From contig NZ_FMXO01000012.1 of assembly GCF_900104215.1 (NCBI RefSeq), positions 62,001-126,000 of the forward strand: a stretch of DNA of 64,000 bases, read 5' to 3'. The notes under the pieces were generated by a model. It was not told the origin of the DNA and made no database searches. It saw only the letters and a list, made by a program, of their open reading frames with translations. Every line of letters starts with the position of its first letter. The first letter of the stretch is position 1. Below, piece after piece: positions 1 to 7,816 of the stretch. This DNA comes from Desulfonatronum thiosulfatophilum. GTDB taxonomy: Bacteria > Desulfobacterota > Desulfovibrionia > Desulfovibrionales > Desulfonatronaceae. The position numbers were made by a program, and so were the translations under genes.

Positions 1-1006
1 CATGGAAAACCTGGATGCGGCCAATACCGGGGCCTACGGCGACCCCACGCCCACGTCCGTTCCTCTGGGCGCGAAAAAGGGCAAGGCCATCCTGGTTTCC
101 GGCCATGACCTGAAGGACTTGGAGGACCTGCTCAAGCAGACCGAAGGCAAGGGGATCAACATCTACACCCACGGCGAAATGCTTCCGGCCCATGGATATC
201 CCAAGCTGAAAGCCTACCCGCATTTCTATGGTCACTACGGCACGGCATGGCAGAACCAGCATAAGGAATTCGCCGCGTTCCCCGGTCCGATCCTGATGAC
301 CACCAATTGCATCCAGCGGCCCCAGGAGAGTTACAAGGCCAATATTTTCACCACTGGGCTGGTCGGGTTTCCCGGCGTGGAACACGTCAAGAACGGTGAG
401 TTCGGTTTGGTGGTGGCCAAGGCCCTGGAGATGCCGGGCTTCACCCAGGACGTGTCCGGCAAGTCGGTGATGACCGGCTTTGCGCGCAATGCGGTGCTGT
501 CCGTCGCGGACAAGGTCATCGACCTGGTCAAGACCAAGAAGATTCGCCACTTTTTCCTGGTGGCCGGCTGCGATGGAGCCAAGCCGGGCCGCAACTACTA
601 CACCGAGTTCGTGGAAAAGGTGCCTTCCGATTGCGTGGTGCTGACCCTGGCCTGCGGCAAGTTCCGCTTTTTCGACAAGGATCTCGGCACCATCGAGGGG
701 CTGCCCCGGCTTCTGGACATGGGCCAATGCAACGACGCCTACTCGGCCATCCAGGTAGCCGTTGCCCTGTCCAAGGCCTTCGGCGTCAGCGTGAACGAAC
801 TGCCCCTGTCTCTGGTGCTGTCCTGGTACGAGCAGAAGGCTGTAGCCATCCTGCTGACTTTGCTGCATTTGGGCATCCAGGACATCCGCCTCGGACCCTC
901 ACTGCCCGCCTTCACTTCGCCCAACGTGCTCAAGGTGCTGGTGGACACATTCAACATCAAGCCCATCACCACTCCGGATGAGGATCTGAAGGCAATTCTT
1001 GGGTAA
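1..1006 (+). CDS. hcp: Hydroxylamine reductase / hybrid-cluster protein, C-terminal part (5' end outside window)
   Basis: This is the C-terminal 334 or so residues of a protein normally near 540 residues, so the start lies upstream of the window. Cluster-ligand motifs of Hcp are visible in order: [27 protein letters not shown] and the late WYEQKA motif carrying the Glu and Lys near the hybrid 4Fe-2O-2S cluster. Family members are cytoplasmic; they reduce hydroxylamine in vitro and are linked to NO detoxification. A role in nitrosative stress fits the nrfHA operon at the far end of the window, although the two are about 60 kb apart. The gene ends just before a strong hairpin. The identification is secure and the physiological substrate is inferred. 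Confidence 0.95.
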   Translation, partial: MENLDAANTGAYGDPTPTSVPLGAKKGKAILVSGHDLKDLEDLLKQTEGKGINIYTHGEMLPAHGYPKLKAYPHFYGHYGTAWQNQHKEFAAFPGPILMTTNCIQRPQESYKANIFTTGLVGFPGVEHVKNGEFGLVVAKALEMPGFTQDVSGKSVMTGFARNAVLSVADKVIDLVKTKKIRHFFLVAGCDGAKPGRNYYTEFVEKVPSDCVVLTLACGKFRFFDKDLGTIEGLPRLLDMGQCNDAYSAIQVAVALSKAFGVSVNELPLSLVLSWYEQKAVAILLTLLHLGIQDIRLGPSLPAFTSPNVLKVLVDTFNIKPITTPDEDLKAILG

Positions 1007-1056
1007 CTTTTGATTGCGAAATCCTGATGTCTTTTCTATCGTGGGACATCATTCTT

Positions 1057-1080
1057 CGAGGGGGCCGTAAGGCCCCCTCG
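1057..1080 (+). terminator. Probable rho-independent terminator of hcp
   Basis: A perfect 10-bp GC-rich stem (CGAGGGGGCC / GGCCCCCTCG) with a GTAA tetraloop starts 50 bases after the hcp stop codon. The T-tract after it is poor (GTGTTTG), so termination efficiency is uncertain, but position and stem strength fit a terminator. Confidence 0.75.
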
Positions 1081-1142
1081 GTGTTTGAGTATTCGAAGCA
1101 GCCCCAATTTGCGACTGAGCTGCCAATATGAAGATGCCCATC

Positions 1143-1416
1143 TCCTTGCAACAGGGCAATTTTGTTCTCACGTAACTATCTGAAATTTTAGAGACTGGTT
1201 TCCCCTGTTTGGGACGGATCGATTGTTTGACTGAACCAGGAATCGTTCATCAAGCCGTTGCCCAGCGCTAAGAGCACAATTTCCTGTTTATATAGCGCAA
1301 CGGCTTGATGTTACGAGGCCGGTAAAGGAGTTTCGAGCCGTTCCAAACAGGGGAAACCAGCCGTCTTTGCAAGAAAAAAATTGGTGAGAACAAAAATGCC
1401 CTGCTCCTTGCAAGGA
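1143..1416. mobile_element. MITE-like long imperfect palindrome, no coding capacity
   Basis: Nested arms pair across the whole 274-bp segment. TCCTTGCAA at 1143 pairs with TTGCAAGGA ending at 1416. CAGGGCAATTTTGTTCTCAC near 1153 pairs with the arm at 1384-1403 with one mismatch. GGTTTCCCCTGTTTGG near 1197 pairs with CCAAACAGGGGAAACC near 1342. CATCAAGCCGTTGC pairs exactly with GCAACGGCTTGATG near the centre. No ORF fits inside. This architecture is typical of a non-autonomous miniature inverted-repeat element. No clear target-site duplication was identified, so mobility is inferred. Confidence 0.65.
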
Positions 1417-1546
1417 TCGCTATTGAGGTTTGGCCGGATTCTTGAAAGAATCTCCGGGCAATTCGGCGGAGGGTAAACAGGTAGCAGAGTATATGTGCGG
1501 GAATGACGACTCGAGTAGACACACCAACTTCAACAAGCAAAAGCAA

Positions 1547-3046
1547 ATGAACGGAATGAAGATTAAAAAACGGGTACTCATTGTGGAGGATGACGCCTTA
1601 CTGGCCATGGGAGTGGAGGACATGGTCACCAGATTCGGATACCACGCCCTGTCGCCAGTGGCTACGGGAGCAGAGGCCGTCGCCACGGCCCAAGCGATGC
1701 GTCCCGATCTTGTGCTCATGGACATCAATCTGGCGGATCAGATGACCGGGATCAATGCGGCCGAACGTATCCAGACTTTTGCCGATATTCCCATTATCTA
1801 TCTTTCCGGCCATTCCGGTGATCCGATGCTTGAGCAGGCCAAACTGACCAGGCCGTATGGGTACCTGGTCAAGCCGGTTACGGAAGTGGAATTGAAGGCA
1901 TGTTTGGAAATGGCTCTATATCGCCATTCCATGGACAAGAAGCTTCATCAGAGCGAAGAACGTTACAGAAGCATTGTCGAAAACATCAATGATGCACTGA
2001 TCATTCATGATTTTGAAAACAAAATTCTCGACACCAACGAGAATGCCTGCCTGATGCTTGGATACGGCCGGAAGGAACTGGTAGGTTCCAATCTGGAATT
2101 GTTTCTTCGGCCGGATAACGTTTCGCATTACCATGAGCAGATGGCCGCGCTCCGAGATAGTTCCGGTATTGTATTCGAAACGGAGTGCGCGCACAGGGAC
2201 GGCACGGTGTTGGCCCTTGAGGTCAGCGCAAAAATCGTATCCGACGAATTAGGAGGTTTTGTTCAGTGCTTCGGCAGGGATATCAGCGAGCGCAGGAAAC
2301 ATCAGGAGGAAATCAAACAAAAGAATCGAGAACTGCAGGAAATCATCGCTGCGAAAGACAAGTTTTTCTCCATCATTTCCCATGACCTGAAGAGTCCCTT
2401 GTCCGGGTTCATGATTCTGACCAGGATGTTGTCCGAGGAGTTTTCCACTCTGCCCTTGAAAGATCTCCGGGAGATGGCCCGGCAATTGGCGCATTCAACG
2501 GAAAATATTGTCAGCTTGCTGGAGAATTTGTTGGAATGGTCGCTGCACCAGCAGGGGGTCATGGCCTATGAGCCCGTCTCCTTGCCTTTGACCGATCTTG
2601 TCCAGCGGAACATTGATCTGTTTCAGACTCTTGCCAGGGATAAAAAAATAACCTTGGCAAGCAATGTGCCTACAAGGCTGAAGATCCAAGCGGATAAACT
2701 CATGCTCGACACCATAATCCGGAATCTGCTTTCCAACGCCATCAAGTTCAGCATGAGCGGCGGGAAGGGTAATATTTCCGCTGTTTGTAAAAACGGCCAA
2801 GTTACCTTGGCCGTGCAGGACAACGGAATGGGCATTTGCTCCGAGGCGGTGAAGGAATTGTTCGTGATGAATCAGAAATCATCCAGGCTGGGCACCGACG
2901 GAGAACTCGGTACCGGTCTGGGGCTATTGCTGTGCAAGGAATTCGCTCAACAACATGGAGGTAAAATCTGGGTTGAAAGCGCCCTTGGAATCGGAAGTAC
3001 CTTTTTTGTCTCGCTGCCCGTTGATCCTTGCCCAGTTGCGGAGTAG
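1547..3046 (+). CDS. Response regulator receiver / PAS / histidine kinase hybrid
   Basis: A soluble protein of about 499 residues with no membrane segment. An N-terminal receiver domain spans about residues 8-125, with acidic pocket E14-D15-D16 and phospho-acceptor D59 in LVLMDINL. A PAS/PAC domain follows at about 135-260, then a short coiled coil. The HisKA domain has the H-box FFSIISHDLKSPL, and the HATPase domain has N-box NLLSNAIKFS, G1 DNGMGI and G2 GTGLGL. The frame extends upstream to a TTG at 1430, but the receiver homology begins just after the ATGs at 1547 and 1556. Neither has a convincing ribosome binding site, so the start is uncertain. The gene converges on phoU. A direct link to phosphate signalling is not shown. 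Confidence 0.85.
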   Translation: MNGMKIKKRVLIVEDDALLAMGVEDMVTRFGYHALSPVATGAEAVATAQAMRPDLVLMDINLADQMTGINAAERIQTFADIPIIYLSGHSGDPMLEQAKLTRPYGYLVKPVTEVELKACLEMALYRHSMDKKLHQSEERYRSIVENINDALIIHDFENKILDTNENACLMLGYGRKELVGSNLELFLRPDNVSHYHEQMAALRDSSGIVFETECAHRDGTVLALEVSAKIVSDELGGFVQCFGRDISERRKHQEEIKQKNRELQEIIAAKDKFFSIISHDLKSPLSGFMILTRMLSEEFSTLPLKDLREMARQLAHSTENIVSLLENLLEWSLHQQGVMAYEPVSLPLTDLVQRNIDLFQTLARDKKITLASNVPTRLKIQADKLMLDTIIRNLLSNAIKFSMSGGKGNISAVCKNGQVTLAVQDNGMGICSEAVKELFVMNQKSSRLGTDGELGTGLGLLLCKEFAQQHGGKIWVESALGIGSTFFVSLPVDPCPVAE

Positions 3047-3092
3047 CCGTCCTCTCACACAAATTCAGAATCTACCACCCCCGTCGAAACCA

Positions 3093-3770
3093 TTATACGG
3101 TCTGATCGAACTGACACGAATCCTTCAAAGTCTTCCCCTTGACGATGAACATGGTTGTTTCAGCGATATTGGTGGCCATGTCCGCGACCCTTTCCAGTCG
3201 TCTGGCGATGTTGATGCTTTGCAGACCGCATTCAATAGACTGAACGTCCCGGCTGTCCCTGGTCATATACTGAATCGTGTCCTTGATCACGGCGGAATTC
3301 AGTTCATCCACTTCGAAGTCCATGCGGCAGACCGTCACAGCCTTGTCCATGTCGGACGAGGAAAAGGCAATGATCGACTCCTGGAGCATGTCATAGCTTT
3401 TTTGGCCCATGAGCAGGATCTTATCGTAGACGTCCAGTGGCGGGTTGAGGCTTAGAAATATTATCGCATCCGCGATATTGGCCGCCTCATCGCCAATCCG
3501 CTCCAGATCCACGCTCATGCGCATGCATCCGAGAATAAGCCTCAGATCCCTGGCCACGGGCTGTTCCAGGGCCAGCAAACGCATGCACATTTCGTAGACC
3601 TGAACTTCGAGCTCGTTGATCTTCTTGTCGTTGTCCACCACTTCCTGGGCCAGATCCGCGTCCATCCTGGAAAAGGCCGTGACTGTCTTGCTCACTGCCT
3701 GTTCCGTCTGGACCACCATCTGCATGACCTTCATGTTCAACCTGTCCAACTCTTTCGCCAAATGGGACAT
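3093..3770 (-). CDS. phoU: Phosphate-specific transport system accessory protein PhoU
   Basis: 225 residues, the usual PhoU length, made of two repeated three-helix PhoU domains. The conserved acidic metal-binding pattern appears twice, as in the segments around RIGDEAANIAD and RVADMATNIAETT. PhoU is a peripheral cytoplasmic protein that couples the PstSCAB transporter to PhoR, keeping PhoR inhibitory when phosphate is plentiful. An AGGAG precedes the ATG at 3770. The gene lies 34 bases downstream of phoR on the same strand, so phoB-phoR-phoU is probably one transcription unit. The locus layout differs from E. coli, where phoU follows pstB. Confidence 0.95.
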   Translation of the reverse strand: MSHLAKELDRLNMKVMQMVVQTEQAVSKTVTAFSRMDADLAQEVVDNDKKINELEVQVYEMCMRLLALEQPVARDLRLILGCMRMSVDLERIGDEAANIADAIIFLSLNPPLDVYDKILLMGQKSYDMLQESIIAFSSSDMDKAVTVCRMDFEVDELNSAVIKDTIQYMTRDSRDVQSIECGLQSINIARRLERVADMATNIAETTMFIVKGKTLKDSCQFDQTV

Positions 3771-3804
3771 TGATATGCTCCTGATTGATGTTCAGAAAAA
3801 TATG

Positions 3805-5583
3805 TTACAAGGATTTGCGTAAAGAAAACCAGAAAATGCTTCCGCTGTCGGCGCCAGGTACGGGACTCTGGACCCAGATTTCCCCCCCAAGGTTGCGAAT
3901 GATGTTTTTGCAGATGGCCAGTCCCAATCCCGTCCCTTTGACCTTGTTCTTGAATTTCTTGACCCGGTAGAACCGTTCAAAGACCCGTTGCTGCTCCTCA
4001 CGGGGAATCCCGGGGCCGTTATCCTGCACTCCGACCAGCACCCGGTCGTCTTCCTTGCGGCAGATAACCTTTATTTCGCCGTGCACGGGCACATACTTGA
4101 TGCTGTTCTCGAACAGATTCTGCAATACCTGGCGCAAAGCTTCCGCTTCGCCGATCACGTGGGCGCAGTCCGGATGCAGCTCCATGGAAAAACGGATATG
4201 CTTGTGGTCCGCATAATGGCCGCAGTTTCTCCAGGAATTCTCAATGACAGGCTGCAGGGCCACGTTCCCGAGTACTATTTTCTCTGGTTCGGATTCGATT
4301 TTTGAAAGCTGCAAAATATCATCCAGCAGCCGGATCATGTTATTGGTGTTCCTGGTAATGATTTCCAGGAACTCGGCTCCTCGCTTCTCCAGAAGCTCTC
4401 TGTTTTCCAGCAATGTTTCGGTGTACCCCTTGATGGACGTCAAGGGAGTCCGCAACTCATGGGATGCGTTGGCCACGAAATCCTTGCGGATGCTTTCCAG
4501 TCGCCGAATGTGGGTTATGTCGTGAAATACCAGTATCGCTCCGATTCTTTTGCGATCTTCGGGCGAGACGATGTTCACGGCATAGTCTTTCTCCCTGAAC
4601 TTTATCTCCAGGCTCTTGTTGCGTACCGAGTCGCTGGCGATAACCTCGTCGCAGCACTCCTGTAGCTCGTTGTTTAAAAACACCTCCAGCGGGCGCTTTC
4701 CCAGAAAATTTTCATGATGGTTGAAGTGGGCGACAAAGGCTCTGTTGAAGCTCATGATCCGTCCATTGTTGTCCAGCGCCACCAGGTCGTCCTTGATGCC
4801 GTCCAGGATGGTGCGCAGTTCCGTCTTTTGCGCGGAAACCAGATCTATGTTGCTTTCAATGTTCTGGGCCATATCGTTGATGGCGACCACCAAGGGGTCG
4901 AATTCCTTGCCCGGGGAGACAGTTATCCTTGTCGCATAATTTCCTCCCCCAATGGCCTGCGCTAGGCTGATCATGGGCTGCAGCTTCAAGGTCAGTCGTC
5001 GAACCAGCAAAAACACCAACAGACCCGCCAGGATCAGTGAAAGCAGCATCATCTGCCACAATACAGTGCTGACCCTCATGAAAAAAGATTCCATGGTGGC
5101 ATAGGGGGTGGCCATTCTGAGAACCACGGCTCCGAACTGCGTCAGGTCGGTTTTTCTGGCATAGTAGATTAAATGGCGGTCCACTGTCCGGCTGTGGCGG
5201 ATGCTGTAACCATGGCCGTCCTGCACGGCCTGCAGGAACTCCGGCCTGAAACCATGATTCTCAACCAGCCGGATCTCATCGAGAGGAACCATCGAATCCA
5301 CCAGAACCCGGCCGCCGGAATCAATCACGGTGATCCTGTCGACGCTTGTTCGGGCGATTTCCCGTATCACCGCATCCAGTTCCTCCAGGTGCTGGAAATC
5401 ATTCCTGGCCAGGGCCCATGCCAGGATGGACATCCGTTCGCCGACGCTCTGGACCATCTCCTTCTTCATTTCCTCTTCCACGGTTTCCAGAAAATAATAG
5501 GAGGGAATGGCCAAGGCGATGATCAAGGCAGCCCAGAAGGAAAATATCAGCTTGATCTTGAGGGATAATCTGTTTTTCTTCAC
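3805..5583 (-). CDS. phoR: Phosphate regulon sensor histidine kinase PhoR
   Basis: 592 residues. A first membrane helix lies at about 10-30 and a second at about 170-195, enclosing a periplasmic region of about 140 residues. HAMP, a PAS domain (about 255-350), HisKA with the H-box FVANASHELRTPL, and HATPase with DNGPGIP and GTGLGLAI follow. The periplasmic sensor region makes it longer than the 431-residue E. coli PhoR and more like the PhoR/ResE layout common elsewhere. It starts at GTG 5583, 30 bases downstream of phoB. Adjacency to phoB and phoU supports the PhoR role. It autophosphorylates and transfers phosphate to PhoB when phosphate is limiting. Confidence 0.93.
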   Translation of the reverse strand: MKKNRLSLKIKLIFSFWAALIIALAIPSYYFLETVEEEMKKEMVQSVGERMSILAWALARNDFQHLEELDAVIREIARTSVDRITVIDSGGRVLVDSMVPLDEIRLVENHGFRPEFLQAVQDGHGYSIRHSRTVDRHLIYYARKTDLTQFGAVVLRMATPYATMESFFMRVSTVLWQMMLLSLILAGLLVFLLVRRLTLKLQPMISLAQAIGGGNYATRITVSPGKEFDPLVVAINDMAQNIESNIDLVSAQKTELRTILDGIKDDLVALDNNGRIMSFNRAFVAHFNHHENFLGKRPLEVFLNNELQECCDEVIASDSVRNKSLEIKFREKDYAVNIVSPEDRKRIGAILVFHDITHIRRLESIRKDFVANASHELRTPLTSIKGYTETLLENRELLEKRGAEFLEIITRNTNNMIRLLDDILQLSKIESEPEKIVLGNVALQPVIENSWRNCGHYADHKHIRFSMELHPDCAHVIGEAEALRQVLQNLFENSIKYVPVHGEIKVICRKEDDRVLVGVQDNGPGIPREEQQRVFERFYRVKKFKNKVKGTGLGLAICKNIIRNLGGEIWVQSPVPGADSGSIFWFSLRKSL

Positions 5584-5613
5584 GGTTTCACGGTCTCATC
5601 TTAATCCGCAGTA

Positions 5614-6306
5614 TCAGTCCTGCAACTCGAAGGTATAGCCCAATCCCCTGGACGTATGAATGAGATGGGCATACCGGCCGAGCTTGATCCTGAGCCTGCG
5701 AATATGCGTGTCCACGGTCCTGTTGTACCCTTCAAACTTGTAGCCCCAAACGTTGTTCAAGAGACTTTCCCTGGAAAGGACCTTGCCCTGGTTCTGGATG
5801 AACTCAGCCAGCAGCTTCAACTCAGTGGCCGTGAGGTTCATGTTCTTTCCGTCCAGTCTGAACTGCATGGCGGCGAAATCGAACTCCATCCCCTCATGCT
5901 TCCAGATCTTTCCTTCCCCGTTCTCCACCGGTTTGTCCCGCCGAATGAGGGCCTTGATCCGCAACAGCAGTTCCCGAATGCTAAAGGGTTTGACCACATA
6001 GTCGTCCGCTCCGAGTTCGAAGCCGACAATGCGGTCCACTTCCTCGCCCTTGGCCGTGAGCATGAGGACCTTGATCTGCTTGAGCTTCGGGTCGCTCTTG
6101 AGCCTGCGGCACATTTCCAGGCCGTCCATGTGCGGCAGCATCAGATCAAGAAGGATCACCTCGGGAAGCTCCTCCCTGGCAACCTTCAGCCCGTCAAAAC
6201 CATTGTCCGTCACAAATACCTTATATCCGGAGGACTCAAGATTGAGCAGCAAAAGATTCTGGATGTCTTCTTCGTCTTCGATGACCAGCACCTTGTTTGT
6301 GAGCAT
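5614..6306 (-). CDS. phoB: Phosphate regulon response regulator PhoB (OmpR family)
   Basis: 230 residues. The receiver domain (1-120) has E10/D11, phospho-acceptor D54 in ILLDLMLP, and the conserved Lys in the YVVKPF motif. A C-terminal winged helix of OmpR/PhoB type spans about 130-228 (VWGYKFEGYNRTVDTHIRRLR). It should bind the Pho-box-like repeats in the adjacent divergent promoter region and activate pstS, and possibly its own operon. A purine-rich AGGGAAGC precedes the ATG at 6306. Length and position beside phoR and pst make the assignment firm. Confidence 0.94.
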   Translation of the reverse strand: MLTNKVLVIEDEEDIQNLLLLNLESSGYKVFVTDNGFDGLKVAREELPEVILLDLMLPHMDGLEMCRRLKSDPKLKQIKVLMLTAKGEEVDRIVGFELGADDYVVKPFSIRELLLRIKALIRRDKPVENGEGKIWKHEGMEFDFAAMQFRLDGKNMNLTATELKLLAEFIQNQGKVLSRESLLNNVWGYKFEGYNRTVDTHIRRLRIKLGRYAHLIHTSRGLGYTFELQD

Positions 6307-6453
6307 CCCAACCGCTTCCCTTTAAATTTCAATGATAAGGTTCGTGACAAAAATCAAAAGTGGTTCATCCGTGCTCTGTCTTCCGCCTTCAGTTCCCATT
6401 CCTGCCAGGGGGGGCGTGGCCGGTAATTACCCTGGAATTTTGTACCTTGGCGC

Positions 6454-6486
6454 TGTTACAGTCATGTTACATGGACATGAAATTCC
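6454..6486 (+). promoter_or_regulatory. Pho-box-like direct repeats, phoB-proximal array
   Basis: Two 11-bp direct units, TGTTACAGTCA and TGTTACATGGA (6454-6475), are followed by a weaker third, CATGAAATTCC. An 11-bp period with a TGTNACA-like core is the known pattern of PhoB subsites. The array lies 148 bases upstream of the phoB start and 226 upstream of pstS, so it could serve either divergent arm. Binding is inferred from spacing and motif. Confidence 0.6.
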
Positions 6487-6592
6487 AGTGACAGAGTCGA
6501 GCGGTATTTGCAACAGCTGCTAATAATTTGAATTTACAGGTTAAAACGGCAAATGTTCCCGCGGAGATGGCGGTGTCGCAATGCAAAAGAAA

Positions 6593-6625
6593 TGTCATGT
6601 TCCTGTCATATTCCTGTAACATTGT
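6593..6625 (+). promoter_or_regulatory. Pho box, pstS-proximal array of three 11-bp repeats
   Basis: Three contiguous 11-bp units are seen: TGTCATGTTCC, TGTCATATTCC and TGTAACATTGT. The first two match the known PhoB half-site core CTGTCAT closely. The array ends 86 bases upstream of the pstS start codon, a good place for activation of pstS. A match CATGGA-like -10 region was not resolved with confidence. Confidence 0.8.
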
Positions 6626-6711
6626 CCTCCTATCTTGCCGTCATGGAAAAGGCGCAAGGCATCGCCATTCCGGCGAGGCGGTTTAGAACCAATATCAGGA
6701 GGAGTTTTGGA

Positions 6712-7674
6712 ATGCGCAAGTATCTGGCAATTTTTGCACTATTAGGCATGCTCTCCGCGAGCAACGTTTCCGCTCAGACCGGAGTTGATCCGGCTCTTCC
6801 GGAGTACACGCCCGTCAGCGGCATTTCCGGCAACCTGTCCAGCATGGGCTCGGACACTCTGAACAATCTGATGACCCTCTGGGCTGAAGCGTTCCAGGGA
6901 TACTACCCCAACGTGAACATCCAGATCCAGGGCGCCGGGTCGTCCACCGCCCCACCGGCCTTGATCGAAGCCACGGCCAATTTCGGCCCCATGAGCCGGG
7001 AAATGCGGGCCACGGAAATCGAGCAGTTCGAACAACGCTTCGGGTATCAGCCCGTCAAGGTGACCACGGCCGTGGACACCATCGCCGTGTACCTGAACAA
7101 GGACAACCCCTTGGACTGCCTGTCCATCCCCGAGATTGACGCCATATTCTCCGCCACCCGTCGTTGCGGTCATGGCGAAGACATCACCCGCTGGGGGCAG
7201 GTCGGCCTGACCGGAGCCTGGGCCAACCGCGACTTCACCATATACAGTCGTAACGCCGTGTCCGGCACGTATGGCTTCTTCAAAGACGTGGCCTTGTGCG
7301 GCGGCGACTACAAGCCGACCATCAACGAGCAGCCCGGCTCCGCTTCCGTGGTTCAGGGCGTGACAGAATCCATCAACGGTATCGGCTACTCAGGCATCGG
7401 CTACATCACCTCCGGCGTGAAGGCCGCGTCCATCAACATGGGCGGAACTTGCTACGAACCCAATGCGGAAAACGCTGCCTCCGGCAATTATCCGCTGGCT
7501 CGCGGTTTGTTTTTGTATGTGAACAAGAATCCCACTGAGCCGTTGGCCCCGGTTGAGCGTGAATTCCTGCGCCTGGTGCTCTCCAAGCAGGGCCAGGAAG
7601 TGGTTGTTCGCGACGGGTACATCCCGCTGCCCGAGACCATTGCTGCTCAGGTCCGTGCCCAAATCGGACTGTAA
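6712..7674 (+). CDS. pstS: Periplasmic phosphate-binding protein PstS
   Basis: 320 residues. The frame is open further upstream, but the ATG at 6712 has AGGAGG nearby and starts a clear Sec signal peptide (MRKYLAIFALLGMLSASNVSA, cleaved after the ASNVSA-type site). The mature protein has PBP-like features of PstS: GSDTLNNLM near the start, PMSREM, the RNAVSGTYGFF phosphate-binding stretch and GIGYSGIGY. It captures phosphate in the periplasm and delivers it to PstCA. Two Pho-box arrays precede the gene and a strong hairpin terminator follows, as expected when PstS is made in excess over the membrane components. Confidence 0.95.
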   Translation: MRKYLAIFALLGMLSASNVSAQTGVDPALPEYTPVSGISGNLSSMGSDTLNNLMTLWAEAFQGYYPNVNIQIQGAGSSTAPPALIEATANFGPMSREMRATEIEQFEQRFGYQPVKVTTAVDTIAVYLNKDNPLDCLSIPEIDAIFSATRRCGHGEDITRWGQVGLTGAWANRDFTIYSRNAVSGTYGFFKDVALCGGDYKPTINEQPGSASVVQGVTESINGIGYSGIGYITSGVKAASINMGGTCYEPNAENAASGNYPLARGLFLYVNKNPTEPLAPVEREFLRLVLSKQGQEVVVRDGYIPLPETIAAQVRAQIGL

Positions 7675-7711
7675 GGTCGGCCTGTAGAATTGGCGAAAAA
7701 AACTGTCTGAC

Positions 7712-7745
7712 GCCGCTCCATGCTTCGGCATGGAGCGGCTTTTTC
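7712..7745 (+). terminator. Terminator/attenuator between pstS and pstC
   Basis: A perfect 12-bp stem (GCCGCTCCATGC / GCATGGAGCGGC) with a TTCG tetraloop is followed immediately by TTTTTC. It should stop most transcripts after pstS and let a minority read into pstCAB. Confidence 0.9.
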
Positions 7746-7816
7746 ACCTTCAGAAACGGGTCGTTCCAGGGAACGCCGCCAGCAATCATATCCTCCCGTA
7801 CAGGAAGCGACGCATC

